From positions 11,006,501 to 11,070,500 of the forward strand of contig NC_059346.1 in assembly GCF_019703515.2 (NCBI RefSeq): 64,000 nt of DNA. The letters are read 5' to 3'. A program made the position numbers and the translations under genes. Under the pieces are notes generated by a model. The model saw nothing but the letters and a program-made list of their open reading frames with translations, searched no databases and was not told where the DNA came from. The DNA comes from Myxocyprinus asiaticus. Lineage: Eukaryota > Chordata > Actinopteri > Cypriniformes > Catostomidae. Numbering within the stretch: position 1 is the first letter of the stretch; each line of letters starts with the position of its first letter. Below, piece after piece: positions 13,191-26,913 of the stretch.

Positions 13191-16100
13191 ACCAAAATGG
13201 TTGTGTCATATAGGTCAGATAAATATGCAATGAAATAACCCTGTGTTTTGCGGTTAAAAAAAATGCATCTACTCATGCGTTGTGCATCACACAAGTATCT
13301 TTTTTCACCAGCCCAGCACACTGCTAGGTGACATAGCTTAGTGATAGCAAGTAAAATTGATACTTCACTGTTTTGCCAGACTCGCACATGTCAGTCATCC
13401 ATGATTTTTGTTTGTCTGTTTGTTTTTTCACAGTTTAAAATGTAATTTGGATTTAAGGTTAGACGCATAGGGAGTTTTGATTCCGATGGTATAAGTTCAT
13501 AAGCTTTGATGACAGTTGTCAGACATCCGGTGCGGCCAAATAATTTTCCACATTCACACACAGTAATTTTCACTCACATTTGCTCGCATGCTAGAGACCT
13601 GTTTTTACATTGTTGCGTGATGTTTTTTCAGCAAATGAACTCAATCTTTCTAACAGTGTCAGATGTGACATAAAAAAGCACCTTGAACTGACCACGCAAT
13701 TGCACAGATACTTACCCACAAAGCTTGAAGTTGGCCGGCAATGCTGTACCTGCAATGATGCACAAATCCAGGCACAGAACCGAACGCTATTCTTGCATAC
13801 CGTGAAGCAATGAGGGGGGAGTTTTCAAAAGTGACTAAAATTTTCAGTTTTGGCACCACACAGCTAAAATTTTAAATCAACAATACTTACCTCCCTATTC
13901 TAAACTTTAAACCTAAACCTAACCGATAGTGTCTTAAAAAGCAAATGTGACATGAAAAGTGCAATTGCTGAAGCAACCGTCAATTTGTGGAGCTTCTATC
14001 AGACTTTCGGCTCATGTGTCAACAAGCGTTCTTCAGGACTCATACCCTGGGTATCGCAAGTGCAACGCTCAATTAGAAATTTGATTGAGCTCAAACAAGG
14101 TTGTAAATGTGTAAATAATTTGGTTATGTAATGCAAACATTAAAATGTATCGCCTTAGTCATGTGCTAACTCATGCCCTAAAGTGTTCAAATGTTATAAG
14201 ATAGCATGAGAAACAGGGTGAAAATTGTGTTTATTAACTGATAATCTGCCCTTTACTCATAATATTTGTGAAAGGAAATAAAAGTAATTGTTGTTGTTAT
14301 GCTTCTAGTGTTTAATTTATCAGAAAATTTCAGAAATAGGTACAACAAACAATGTAAAATAATTTTGCAAAAATGTAGGTATAGTAACTTGATTCTATGA
14401 AACAAGGTTGCTTAAATTATGCTTTAAACATTCCTTTGGAGAGAAAACTTAAAGAGATGTTTTTGTCTTATAACTTTATTTTTGTTATTCACATTATTTT
14501 GAACTGTTTCAGTCATGTTGAAAATGCTGCTGGCCAGTGTCATTATTGTCAAGATAAAACTGAATCAGGCCATATTAATTTAAACTTTTCTCCGTTTTTT
14601 AAAGTCCATTTTTACATCCAGGGTGTGCATCGACAAGAAAACTCACAAATAAGATCTCTTTAATATCACAGTTGTGACAATAATGAAAGGAGAGTGCCAG
14701 TCGCGTGCACCATGGAGATAGACAACATGATTCACTAATCCGCTGAAGATCATTATAAAAATTATGAAGAATTTAAACACATTTACATAGCAAGAACAAA
14801 CACCACTGTTGCCACGAGAGCTCAAGAGGCCTGCTGGAAAAAAATCTGGATGTGATATAGAAAAAATTGCTAATATGTCAATGTGTAAGTTATTCATATA
14901 CTGTTGGTCGACAACAAGAGCATACAGGCTTATTCATTTTAAAAGCTTATTTATTTAAAATTAAAAACACCTTATAATAATTTAAATTAAAAGCTTAATA
15001 TATTTTTATATTATTAGAAATTAATATAGCCTACTATTGAATAATTAAAAAGTGAGCACTTGGAATATGAGAAAATGGTATGCATTAGGGATATTGCAAT
15101 TAGATTTTTCTATGTAACTTTGCCTGCTCTGGGCAGCAATGAAACCGCTTCTCTCACCTAAATCTTGCTGTTACAGGTCAATGCATTGGTTTGCACCGTG
15201 GATGCATGACGTTAAAGAAATAGGTCATCCAAATTGAAAATTCCATCATTATTTAAAGTGATTATATCTCTTCAGAAGACTTGTAATGTATGTTATCACA
15301 GTTATTTTGATAATATTAAAATATTTATTTTGTAATAAAAGTAAACTTGAAGTCACTGCTCCATTCCATAATGCTAACAAACACAAAGGCTCACGTCTCT
15401 TTCAGTGTTATAGTAAATGTTCTGCAGCTAAGATCAAACAACTCACCTCACCCTTTTATGAGCTTATACCACTGTGGACTTTGAATAGTCGTATTTAGAC
15501 TCTTCAAAAGTATGTGCTATCTCAGTAATGAATTACAAGCACACAAGACCGCTTTTAAATTTAGCAAGCCCAAACCAAAGCAAGTGTTTGTGTGCATCCG
15601 CATGTTTGTGACAGATATAAACAGCACATCATAAATCTGACCCCCTGCGGAAAGGTTCTCCCATAAATTGGAGCCGATCAGAGGAAAGTCATTCCGTGAT
15701 GGGGAAATCGATTTTATTTAAAGCTCTCATCAGTGGCCTCTCCAGCTGACAGCCAGTAAGAAAGAGTCAAGGGGCTGGGTTAAAAGGAGCCAGTGCAAAA
15801 TTAAGAGAAACCTTCTATTAGGTTGCAAGGCTGTAATACTGCCTCCTATAGAGTTCGTTAGCATGCATTATTTATGGAGGTGTTGCTGTAAGCATTCTAA
15901 CGTTTATTCTTTTTACTCACCATTGGCCCTGATGCTTCAGAATGTAATTCGTGCAGTTTTTCCACCTTTGATTTATACAGAGCTTTACCTTGCTAGAGCT
16001 ATGGTTCTGACCTTTGAACCAAGCTTACTGTCAAGTAGGACATCAGATATTTTCTTGTCTGTTCATGGAACAACATTGCATCATCTATCATCAGATTTTA

Positions 16101-16963
16101 AGCTTAGGTTAACTATAATTAATTAATAATTCATTACTTAATATATAACATTTAATGTATAACATTTATTATCAATGTTCAGTAAGATAATACTTTGTGT
16201 TGTATTACCCTGGCATTCACCGCTGTAGTTTACTTCTTTGTTCTAATCCTGGAAATGTGAAAAGGGTCCATTGAACCACAGTCTAACACCCATCCAGTTA
16301 TGCATTTGGCAGACGCTTTGTTTAGAGCAGAATTCCCAGTTATTTTAATGGAGTAGGCTACCTGTAACTGAGCTTCAGAGATGTTTGTGCTTCTCCTCTG
16401 TGACACTTTGTGTTGATATCAGGCACACTTAAAAAGTTCAGCGAACTTGTGCATGTATGTATGCACTTTAATCAGCAAAGAAAAAAAACTTGTTTTAGCG
16501 CAGCGGTTGATTGACAGGTAGAACTTTCACCCTAGAACTCCTTGGTTTCACCAGTCTCAAGCATGAGAAATAAAAAATAATAATATAGGCCTATACACTG
16601 TAATGTTTATGCCATTATAATGGATGCTACACCCCTAATGCAGACCTAGTAGAAACAAGTATGATGGATCAAAAAAGATAATTACAGAAATTTAACAACG
16701 TTAGAGTGACGGATTAAGATTTTTTCCAGTGCAACCTCTGAACATGATGCCACGCACAAACATCCCTAATAATCTGATCTCAGTACAAACACCACAAAAA
16801 TGTGAATATCCACGTCCAAAAACCTCAAGCGACCGTGAAAGCAAACCAGATATTGGCAAATCTTCAGTGCTGTGCATATTATCTCTTTAATTCAAATGAC
16901 CAGCATAATAAAACTGATCAAAACAAAAGTCTCTCAATATTTTACTATTATTGTATTCTCCAT

Positions 16964-17284
16964 CCATCTTCTAAAGCCATTTGTCCTATATAGGGTCACA
17001 GGTAGTACTGGAGCCTATCCCAGATGTCTTGGGCCATAGGCAGGAAAACACCCTGGACAGGTGGCCAATCAATCACAGGGCTAACACACAGACATACACA
17101 TTCTCACTCACACCTACAGACAATTTAAATTTTCCACTGCATGTTTTGGACTGCGGGGGAGACCAGAGCACCTAAAGGAAACCCATGCAAACTCCACACC
17201 GAAAGGCCCTTGGTGAGCCAGGTCTTGAACCAGGGACACTTCTTGCTATGAGGCAACAGTGCTACCCACTGAGCCACCTACTAT
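16964..17284 (+). mobile_element. LINE 3' tail fragment (teleost type)
   Basis: The segment has the order typical of the untranslated tail of a common teleost LINE: ATCCATCTTCTAAAGCC, GGAGCCTATCCCAGATGTC, ACACCCTGGACAGGTGGCCA, then CATGCAAACTCCACACCGAA and GAACCAGGGACACTTCTTGC. No reverse transcriptase frame is present. The clade is not certain. Confidence 0.6.
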
Positions 17285-18180
17285 CATATTTTAATACAAA
17301 CTAATCCACTTTAACTAATCCAACCAGCAACACATTAGAATAAAATGAGCTTTTAAAACGTACCAATGAAGTTCACTATGCAGGTCTTCACTCAAGAGTG
17401 GTAACTTCGGAGTAACATGTCAGCTTGACATGCATATGATAAAAGCTTTTGAATGGCTAAGGGGCAAAGGCTAACATGCCCCTCAGGCTGTCATTGAACG
17501 CTTGTTGCACATGCGCTTGACAATCTCCAAATCTCAGTTGATTAACACTGAGGATGATGGGCTAGCCCCACGCATAGCAAATGAGAACGATTTAATGGCT
17601 TTAATGCAAGAGACTTTAAAAATGATACAATTTCTCAAAAGAATATCCACTGTTGTCTTGTATAATGGGCATTAATCAAGTTTAAGATGCAGAAAAATAT
17701 GTTTATGCCACACATTTTGCTCAACAGTGCCACATCTGGTGGGGCACGGTCCCACCTGCCCCTAAAGTAGAAATGCCACTGTCACTAACACATGTGATCT
17801 AACTCAGACGTGAATGTGAAGATGTTTGGGTCATTCATATGTCCTCACACCAACATGTTTTCATTGATTCACCATCTGAAATCCTTCCCCTATTATGCCC
17901 AGCAGGACTGTGTATTTTCCAATCACATACTGACACATTGGAGGGCCGTGTAGGGCTGCACTGCCGGAAGGTTGACATTAATAATGTGATTGTGCTTTGC
18001 CCTCTCTTATCCAGTGGTGGCAGAGGGCAGGCCTCCTCCTGCTGCTGAGAGAGAGAGGCAATCAGCATTTAATCTGCAAGACTGATTAACTTCTCATTAC
18101 AATCAGAAACACACACACATGCAGGCACTCAGACACACAAATTCATGCTCAATTGTACGGGGCACATGCAGACACGTATA

Positions 18181-18213
<33 letters not shown>
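18181..18213. repeat. (CA)n microsatellite
   Basis: Alternating CA array with one T interruption near the start. Confidence 0.9.
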
Positions 18214-18769
18214 TCCAGAGGAGCATCTGTAATTATGGCTTGGAGATCAAGTTAGGCCTACTCACTCTGCTCTAGCAATCAGTTGTATTTATGCATTTAT
18301 TTTCAGAATGTTTGTAAGCAACACCACTGACCGGAAAAGAAAGGCTCAAGTGTCATGTCGCAGTCTTTGCTGAATCACTTGGGTCTCCCTTTCTGCTCCA
18401 GTACAGCTTCAATCAGGCACATATTATTGTGAATAGTGGACAAGAGTAGAGAGCATTCAGTTAAGGGTAGCAGCAGTTTTAATGTAAAAAAATAAGGGAA
18501 AAAAGGAAAAACTAAACCATGAAATGATGAAAATCTATCTGTCTGTCTTTCCGTCTGTCTGTTTATTACCAGTGGTTTTATAATGAAATAATAAATAAAA
18601 GTGACGTGTATATAGTCATTTATATCCCTTTTACAAGCAATGTGTTAAAAGCTTGCACAGACAGATTTGTCAAATTGTCATGTTAGCCGATTTTTTTCAT
18701 TTTCATCATTACTGAATGGAATCACTGAATCATCAGACAACATGAAAATATATGGCAATGTTTAATAAG

Positions 18770-19440
18770 TAGGGCTGTCAATGGATTACATTTTTTTAAA
18801 TCCAATTAATTACATGGTATGCCGATTAATTAATAGCATATGTAAATATTTGCTGAGAAAGCCCCTCAAATAACAATAATTCAATATATAATGAACAAAT
18901 AATAATAAATAGTTATATTTAAATAATTATGATATAAATAAAATACATACAGTATATTATAAAAATTATTCAGATAATGAAAATGCAATATATTATTGTG
19001 GCAGGTGAGTAAACATTGATAAGACAAAAAAAAAATTGGCTTTAGAATCCAATATATTGTTTATTTCCACATTATTGATCATAAACCTATTATTGGCCTA
19101 CAGTTCACAGCAATCCATTTTGCTATTGAATTCGTCAATCTGTCCGTGGTAGATCTATTATAAGGGCTTTTCTAAGGACGCGTCAATGTACACCTGCATC
19201 AGACGGACACTTTTGTAGCCCATCACTTTGGTTGTGTCCTGTCATAAACATACAGTTTCTAGGTGGCTGTGTCAAGTTTAACGTAGTTACTTAAACTTAG
19301 AAAAACACGACTTGAGATCGCTGCTTTCAGATTTGCACTCCATCAAGCTGTGTTTGAGCACAAGAATGCGTTCAACCCCTTCAATGAGCCCAAACATCAG
19401 TGCCCCTTAAAACTGAACAATGAAATCATAGGCATATTTT
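18770..19440. mobile_element. Decayed hAT-type element (left end only)
   Basis: The end TAGGGCTGTCAATGGATTAC matches the family whose complete copy lies at 59132-59906 (TAGGGCTGTCAAAATTAACG). AT-rich sequence follows. No opposing end was found, so the right limit is approximate. Confidence 0.4.
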
Positions 19441-19843
19441 ATAATGCCTTTCAGTCTATTTGAGTTTAATTATTGAGTTATTACTATTCCCGACTGCCCA
19501 ACTTTACCAATTGAAGTGGGGATGGAAATAATGGGGGAATCTCACAAATAAATGTGAGATTAGAAATTACAGTATATTTTCCATTAAGAAAATAAAGCCT
19601 ATTTTTAAAACCATTTAGTTCTGTTGCATTGTGACACTATTTTCTTAACCCAGAAATGTACTCACAGATTTTACGTGAGATTCACCCTAATTTTGTAATT
19701 GTCTGGACTTTGCAGGATGATTTTCACATTATAGTGCTTTTCCTGGACTTTCTATTGGCCCTTCAGAATGTCTCGGCAAAATGTTGACTAGATTTCCTGA
19801 ATGATTTATTCTAAACAGTTATCGTGTTTCTCTGTTCTTCCAG

Positions 19844-19987
19844 GTTGGAGACAGCAGTTACCCTAGCACCTAAAGAGGACAAGGAGAAAGTGGAAACTAA
19901 AGACACAGTTGCAAAAACTCATGAGAAAAAAAACACACACATCAAACACAGAGGACGCAAACGTCGCAGCCACCGCAGAGCTTGCAG
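19844..19987 (+). CDS. srrm4: srrm4 exon 2
   Basis: Acceptor TCTGTTCTTCCAG precedes the exon and donor CAG|GTCTGT follows; 144 nt. It enters with one base completing a codon (AG|G, Arg if exon 1 ends in AG, as the other junctions suggest) and reads LETAVTLAPKEDKEK, then a basic stretch RGRKRRSHRRAC. This fits the poorly conserved N-terminal part of human SRRM4, where RTEPQNN and similar follow exon 1. It is the most divergent exon of the gene, so it is held less firmly than exons 4 to 6, but it splices in frame to exon 3. Confidence 0.8.
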
Positions 19988-20104
19988 GTCTGTATCTTCT
20001 GAAACCTCTGCCTCATACATACATCTTCAAAAACATTTGGGTGCTTTGGAGCAAGCACTTCACAAAATTTCTATAAACTGTTCTAGAATAGAAACTATTC
20101 AAAA

Positions 20105-20478
20105 GGCCCTGTTTACACCCTGCATTAAATGCTTTTTCGGTGATCGGATCGCTATCGGATAGCCCTTGACCACATTAAATGGCAGGTGTAAATGCACCCA
20201 AGAAGCATTTTGATTGGATTGTGATAAAAAACCCTGACTGTTAAACTGATGGAAAGCATTTGAATTATCCATCAGTGTTTTTTAAAATTAGCTAAAAGAT
20301 GTAGAATTCTCAGTTACCACAGTCACTGATGTAATATGTAGCGTTTTCCATTTTGCGCTGGTAACTTCTATTTGATCACATTGGAGACGCATTTGACTGC
20401 AAGGAGTAAATGCAATCCAGCTAAAGAATAGATACTAACCGGATATGAAAAGCATGTTAATGCAAGGTGTAAAGGGCC
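20105..20478. mobile_element. MITE with GGCCCTGTTTACACC-type inverted ends
   Basis: Left end GGCCCTGTTTACACCCTGCA and right end in complement GGCCCTTTACACCTTGCATT are imperfect inverted copies, about 374 bp apart. No coding capacity. A related design (CACCCTGTCTACACC) occurs at 49094-49369. Confidence 0.6.
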
Positions 20479-22340
20479 ATCGTGTCTTTGAATGTAAAAT
20501 AGCTTTTTTTCACCACCTTAGAACAAAGTGTTGTTGAAGGCATCGTACAATTGAACCATAGAACCTTTGCATAGATAAATCTATTCAAATGTGAATCTTA
20601 TTTTAACCCCAGAGAAGATCAAACAAATGAAAATATGATGCACCAAATCCACTTCTAAGCTTCAGCCTCACTCTACAGGCATGAATATGAAACTTTAAAG
20701 CGGCGTAGTCACAAACAATCTTATCTCTTTGCAACAGTGTAAACATTCAGGTATTGCCTGAAATTTGAACATGTGTGTCTTTTATGGGGTCCTCTTGCTT
20801 CGTATCTACCAAAATTCAAACTCCTCTCCACGAAATTGATTCAACACTGGATTCTTAACAGCATAATTCCTCTGATACCTTCAAAGTGTATGTGATAACA
20901 CAGTGGAAAAGCTGTGCATCAGTATGTAAAACAGGGAGGATGCCAGCTTGAGTGTTATCTCAAACATGTTAATTTCTAGGTGACTTCATGCTGAGATTTT
21001 CTGCCAGACAGAGGCACATGCAAAGGCATCATCTAGTTTCAAACAGTGGCGATTTTATAGACAAACACACAACTGTAGCAAAACAATGGCAGATTATGAT
21101 TAAGTCAGATCAAGCTAAACCTCAGAAATTCACTGAAGAATCCTAAATCATGTACTTAGACATAGACATGTACATAGACATTTGTTTTGACATGCTTGCT
21201 TATTCAAATAAAATAAAAATCTAATATATGATAAGATATATAGTTTAGTATCAATTTCAGTCTCAATAAAGTGACATTTTAAATAGGGGGCTTCTGTCCT
21301 TTGGACTAAATTACATTTTCTAAAATTCTGTTATTAATACTGACAGCTCTTTTGCTGTTCAGGTTTGACATCAGTACACCCTCAAAAGCCCTCTGCATGA
21401 TCTTTTCTATGCAAGACTTTCTGCAAGATTTTCTCATGCAATAGAAAGTTAACCACTGGACAAACAACCTTAAGCATCTTGATTTCGTTTGTCATCTGGA
21501 AAAGTATCATGTTGCTTTTTGTCAAAGAAGCACGGTACATACAGCAGTGCTGCCAGTGTAAACATCTCTGAAGCCCTCGGTAAGATGTCCATTATCAATG
21601 TTGACAGCCTTTTAACTCTCTGACCTTGAGTATACTCCTGAGTGTGTCAACGCTCTGTCTAACTCACAAGACGAGCCTCTCTGCACTGTTCCTTCTGACA
21701 GCTGAAGTGATGGTGGCCATTAGGGGTGTGTTCGTCACCTGTGTGCCTTCAAGGTCAACCGAAACTGACGGAAAGCCTTTTAAAGCTGGAGCACAAAAAC
21801 ACATGCTGAATAAGCTTGCCAACACTCTGCTGTAAATGAAAGTTGTTGAATAGCATGCATGTGATATTATATTTTAATGCCATCTACAGTTTGGGAACAT
21901 ACGACAGAACCATGTTGTTCTGTTACAACACCAGCATAAAGGTCCATTTATGAGTGTGAAAAAAAGAGTCAGTTCAGTTTGAAATAAAGTGGGAAATTGT
22001 ATTTCTGAAACCATAAATTAACCCACATCTAATCACCTTTGAATTTAATACATTCACTGCATTCTCAGACACAGCTAAACATTATCTATCCAGCACAAAT
22101 GAGGTTTTGGCGAAATTAGGAAAATAATCTACTTTTGCATCATCTTTAATCATTTTCCAGCAAAACTAGTTTTTTTTTAAAGAAATCTTAACATTTAATT
22201 AAAATTATAAATGTTATTCTTGGCACATATACAGGATATATGATGAAAAATTACATTAAACTTTTTTTATGGTGGGGCAAGTGAAAATATTGGCAGGGCA
22301 AGTAAAAATCTGAACTACTGGCAATCTGAACTACTAGCCT
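20479..22340. other. srrm4 intron 2, no feature seen
   Basis: AT-rich intron. No conserved reading frame, RNA gene or clear repeat was recognised. Confidence 0.6.
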
Positions 22341-23152
22341 GGGTTGCGTTTCCCAAAAGCATCGTTAGCCAACTATGGTCTCAAGTTCCATAGTTACCAA
22401 CATAGTTCAACAATTTGGTGTTTCCTGAAACCGTAGTTCCAATGAACATTCACAAACAGCATCACAAAGTTGTGTGGTTGGAACTACAGCTCTCCACCTG
22501 TGGTTTGATGCATAGTTCATTTATATTTTTCTGTGTGGACATCATTTGACTTGGCAGAGGCTTCTGTATCATGCATTCCATATATACTTTATATTCTTTC
22601 AAGATTTAGACCACGTTTACAATCACTTAAGAAAACTGCTTATTACATGTTTTTCAGAAAGCGGCATTCAAACATCACGTTAACAGGAATGCAGCCATTT
22701 AAGGGATTGAAGGCTGTGAAGAGAGCGCTTTAACTCACATGGCTTTTGTCTGAGAACATGGCTTATGTGTCCATGTTAACGCATAAGTGGCTTTTTTATA
22801 GGTTTTTGAAGGGTGTCAGGGGAACCCCAAAGTCTGATGTAAAGGGATACCCTACTATTGCAGCCAATGTATCTGTCACATTTACATGTGACAGCTTTTG
22901 TGTCTTCAGCAGCTGTTGCACATTAAACATCTTTATGGAGTACGTGTAAATTAGTTGTTGTAATTCAATCTCCGCAGAAGTTATTACCCCACCCCCTGCG
23001 TAATGTCATTAATGACAGCTCTATATTGTTGAACCAATGTTGTTCGAACCCTGGATGTGCACTGTCGTGACTAGCTTGTTAATTTATCCTATGATTCATC
23101 GAACTATGGTGGTTAAGCAGTGAGTTATGCAATTGTACGGGAAATGCACCCC
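22341..23152. mobile_element. Harbinger-like non-autonomous element
   Basis: Left end GGGTTGCGTTTCCCAAAAGC and right end in complement GGGGTGCATTTCCCGTACAA are similar inverted ends about 810 bp apart. Internal blocks such as CATCGTTAGCCAACTATGG and CGAACTATGGTGGTTAAGC are internally repeated in opposite orientations. The ends resemble fish PIF/Harbinger MITEs. No transposase is visible. Confidence 0.55.
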
Positions 23153-24815
23153 TGTTCAGACCAGCAGAAAATAATTTTACAGTTGAGCCCTGAAGGCCAA
23201 AGCAAGACATCATACATATGTATATATTGTAGTGTCACGTGATTGCTTGTCAGGATGAGTGACACTGGCCAATTTGTCTTAACTCTGCCAAAAATGGCCT
23301 TTCAGTAGAACTAAGATTAATTGCAAAATATCTTTGACTATTGTAGTCTCAATGCTTGTGTGTAAGTACCTCTGCGGCGGAAGGATCCTAATCAAGTAGA
23401 AATGGCACTTGCTTTGCCTTTAATCAGCTTCTAATGCATTTCAGACTTGCTAATGTGGTGAGGGCTAGATGAACTGCCTTCCTCTATCAGACCAAACAGC
23501 CTTTTCCACCCTCAGAGAGTAAGCGGCCCACTCCCCCGTAACCACATCCACATGGCTTGCCTGGAACACCGTCTGTGATTTGATCCATCTAAATGGTCTC
23601 CTCTCGGTGTTTATGTTGAATCACTGACTGGCTGGGCTAAGCAAAAGACACGACAGTATGTAATTCATCGACTGTCACGGTGAGCATTGCCCTGTGTCTA
23701 TGAAATAATATTATCCTGCTGTATGTGCCACAAGAAGGAAAATCTCATTGCTGCTTCTCCCAGGTTTTATATTTGCAATTGCTTGCTATCAGATACATGT
23801 AATTCTGACAGTATGTTTTTATGTGCTTTTGTACTGTATAAAGTGTTAATGTACAAACAGATGGCTCTATGTTGGGCTTAGTTTTAGTGTTTTATTCCTC
23901 CTACCTAACATTGTGGTCATTCTTATGAGACGAAGTCTTTCGGTCACAGAGCTCTTTAAGCTTAATATAGCGAGCTAAAATGAGTGCCTTTGGTATAAAT
24001 ATCAGAAAATCTGCCTTTGAAAATATCATAGAGGTCAGCTCTTCCATTTCATGGGCCTTATCAGTGTTTGAATGGTACAGATTGGGGGATTTTGAAGCGG
24101 CTAATGGATTTTTTGGGATCAAAGGATTAAAAGTGATGGAAGGACATTACTTGATGTGGCTAAATAAGATAGGGACAGCGGGAATAGTATTTGCTCATTC
24201 CCACCTTTACGTAAGATAAATCGCCTTCGTTCAGAGAGTTGAGATTTTAACCTCTTCAATTAGTTTATAAAATGTTTTTAACTTTATATAGCTCGCCTCT
24301 TTTCCCTTCAGTTTGAATCAGGAATATTGGTGGTTTCACGCCCACTTTTGATTGGATCTGTTTGATGACTGTGAATCCCTGATAGAATGAGAGTAGTGTG
24401 TCATTGCTGCAATCAAATAACAACAGTTGCACCCTGTGCTTTAGAAAACATAAAAAAAAATGTGTAATATGTTTGTGTATGTTCTTGTGTACATCCTTTC
24501 TGTTCATATTTCCCTGTTGATGATTGCACTTGATTTGCTTGTCAGAGGAATTTTCTCTCTAGCCAACTGTAGCTCACATTCAAGGCTCTCATTTGTAGAT
24601 GCAGTGGGGTATCTCTCCGTTAAGCTTCAAATCCTTTCAAGCTTGCTCTCCCCTCAATGCGTTTTAAAGACACTTTTGAGGTGACACCTCAGTGCTTTTG
24701 AAATGGCACACATGTCCCGCTCAAACAGGACATCACGTCCATTCTGTCTGATGCTAAATTAAATCTAAATCTAAATTTTTAAAAGCTGCCTGTCATCTAC
24801 TTGTCCGAACATGTT

Positions 24816-24875
<60 letters not shown>

Positions 24876-25750
24876 CCTTATCACTGCCACATATCTCCTT
24901 CATCTTCATCCCCTATTTTTTCAAGTGCCATTTCTGGTCTTCAGTTCACGAATTTAGATGCTTCAGACTGACACATTGTTTATGTGGAATGGTGAACATG
25001 ATTTTCCCTTTTGAAAAGACCACCATCTGGTCACCTGCATATGTTGAGCACCTTAACTAGGTTAACCCTGCAAGAAAGATAACGCTGGAGATCAACCAGC
25101 TTCACCAGCTAAATTTTGGTGGTCCACTAGCTACACCAGCACAGTAAAATGAAAGCTTTCTATGAAGCAAGATGTGGCCTAAAGCTTTCTTACTCTCTCA
25201 GTTTCATCTCTCACTCACCATAGTAATACTCACAATGAAATTTCCTAAATTAAATTAAACCAATTTAGGTAAGACCATGTTCAAATATTGCTGCTTATTA
25301 CAATATATATTACTATATTTTGTTATTTATTGTCTGCAACCGTCAAGTCAGATTCCATGTTCATGGACAGTAAAAACTGATTCTGATTGTGGTACTTTAA
25401 CTTTTCCTTGCAACAATTGTTTCAGTTACAGTAGTTCAGTAGTTATGTCTTTAGGTTGAACTTGAGTCATGTTTCATACTCATTGCCCTACTATTAGATA
25501 AAGGTCTACCTTTTTTGCATCCATTGCTTAAGAAAAGTCTATATTCTGTCAGGTTGTTATGTTAGAAATCAAACAGTGTCTTTCTAACTGAACCCTGACC
25601 TTTGTATACAATATAAAACTCTTTTACTAATGTGGTCATTAATCACCCTCTTACTATTGAATAATTGTCATTGTATGAGGATTGTATGAAATGAGAATAA
25701 CAGAAAGAGATTCTGACAAATGTATTCTGTTTCTCTTTTTTTTTTTTTAG
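23153..25750. other. srrm4 intron 2, distal part
   Basis: Ordinary intron containing a (CT)n array at 24816-24872 and a small block with repeated ACCAGCT motifs near 25080-25145 that looks like an old repeat. A strong poly-T tract (25733-25748) precedes the exon 3 acceptor. Confidence 0.6.
24816..24872. repeat. (CT)n microsatellite
   Basis: Uninterrupted CT array of about 56 bp. Confidence 0.95.
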
Positions 25751-25840
25751 CTTGTCTTTTGATGCTGATCTTTCCCCTCGGCCAGTGTTTAAGGCAAAGA
25801 AGAAGAAGAAGAAGTCGGAGAGGAAGAGGAGGAGACAGAG
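25751..25840 (+). CDS. srrm4: srrm4 exon 3
   Basis: 90 nt between a T-rich acceptor (TTTTTTTTAG) and donor GAG|GTCAGC. Joined to exon 2 it reads SLSFDADLSPRPVFKAKK, then a lysine run and ERKRRRQR. Human SRRM4 has a comparable proline-containing stretch followed by GKKKKKKSTRKKRRR at this point. The exon is phase-symmetric, so skipping it would keep the frame. Confidence 0.92.
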
Positions 25841-26199
25841 GTCAGCCCAGAAAACAAATGATCTTTACATGACTGTTGTTTGAGGTTGATTATTTTTAAT
25901 CATCAACACAATTGAGAAAGAATGCAATACACACAAACAGACATAGATAGATAAATAGACAGACAGACAGAGATAGAATTACATATGGCCACCAGAAGAT
26001 AGTGCCAAGTATATGACACTGACTCAATGATGGCTCAGATGACACAGAATGGAACTGAATGAGATCTCATTACTCATGCCTGCATGCTTTGGAGGGAGAG
26101 CATACCTTTAATCATTGTTGTATTTGTATGTGTAATTAGTTCTTTTGTACAAATGGAGTTTCATAACAAAGTTCGGGAGGAGCATATTCATTTAATCCG

Positions 26200-26881
26200 A
26201 CCAATCTCATCACCAGAGTAAGCATATATAAACAGCTGCTTTCCTCCATGGTGGCGACGATTCTTTCGGCATTTGGCCCCACCCTAACCTGAAGATGTCC
26301 CTCGAACTCAAACCCTTCACCTCCGATGAGGTATTCTTAACTGTCCCTGACTCTCCACGGCAGATTGATGAGTCCGTGATCATTTCTCCTTCTCCCAACG
26401 CTGTTTCTCTACCTCTGGACTTGAATTGGGTGTCACCAAGCTATTCGCTTGGAATCATCCACCCCTTGGCGCCGCTGCAGAAACACATCTTCTCCACCTC
26501 CCTCGAGATCTTAAACCTCCTCGACTGCCGCTTCCAATGTGTCCGATTACCCAGCACGTGTCACTGTCCCCGCCCCCACTGAGCTACCTCCTCCCTCCTC
26601 TCTCCCTTTCCAACCTCCCAGCGCAAATCCTCGCTCAACAGCAGAGCTTTCAGCAAACTTACCTCCCAATACGCAATCAGATCATCCTCTGTCTCCAGGA
26701 TCTTTCACCACACATACCGGCCATCCTTCCCTCTCATTCTGTGCAACCTGCTCTTTCTACCAATGTTCTTTCTTCTATCCCTTCCTATCCATGGGCTACC
26801 GGAGCGGAATCCCACGTGAGGCTACATCTGCCAGAGACTATCATTCCCAACCCATTCCCCTCTATGCTATACCCCCCTTCA

Positions 26882-26913
<32 letters not shown>

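Larger units (their letters stand above)
1..19843 (+). other. srrm4: srrm4 intron 1 (3' part)
   Basis: No exon could be supported here. Exon 2 at 19844 begins with the last base of a split codon, so at least one coding exon lies further upstream. I read the open frames on both strands and saw no known domain. Between the repeats listed separately, the stretches 1321-3940, 4041-4718, 6144-7935, 8239-8631, 8737-9600, 10400-13010, 13190-16960 and 17290-18770 appear as plain AT-rich intron with nothing I can name. Confidence 0.75.
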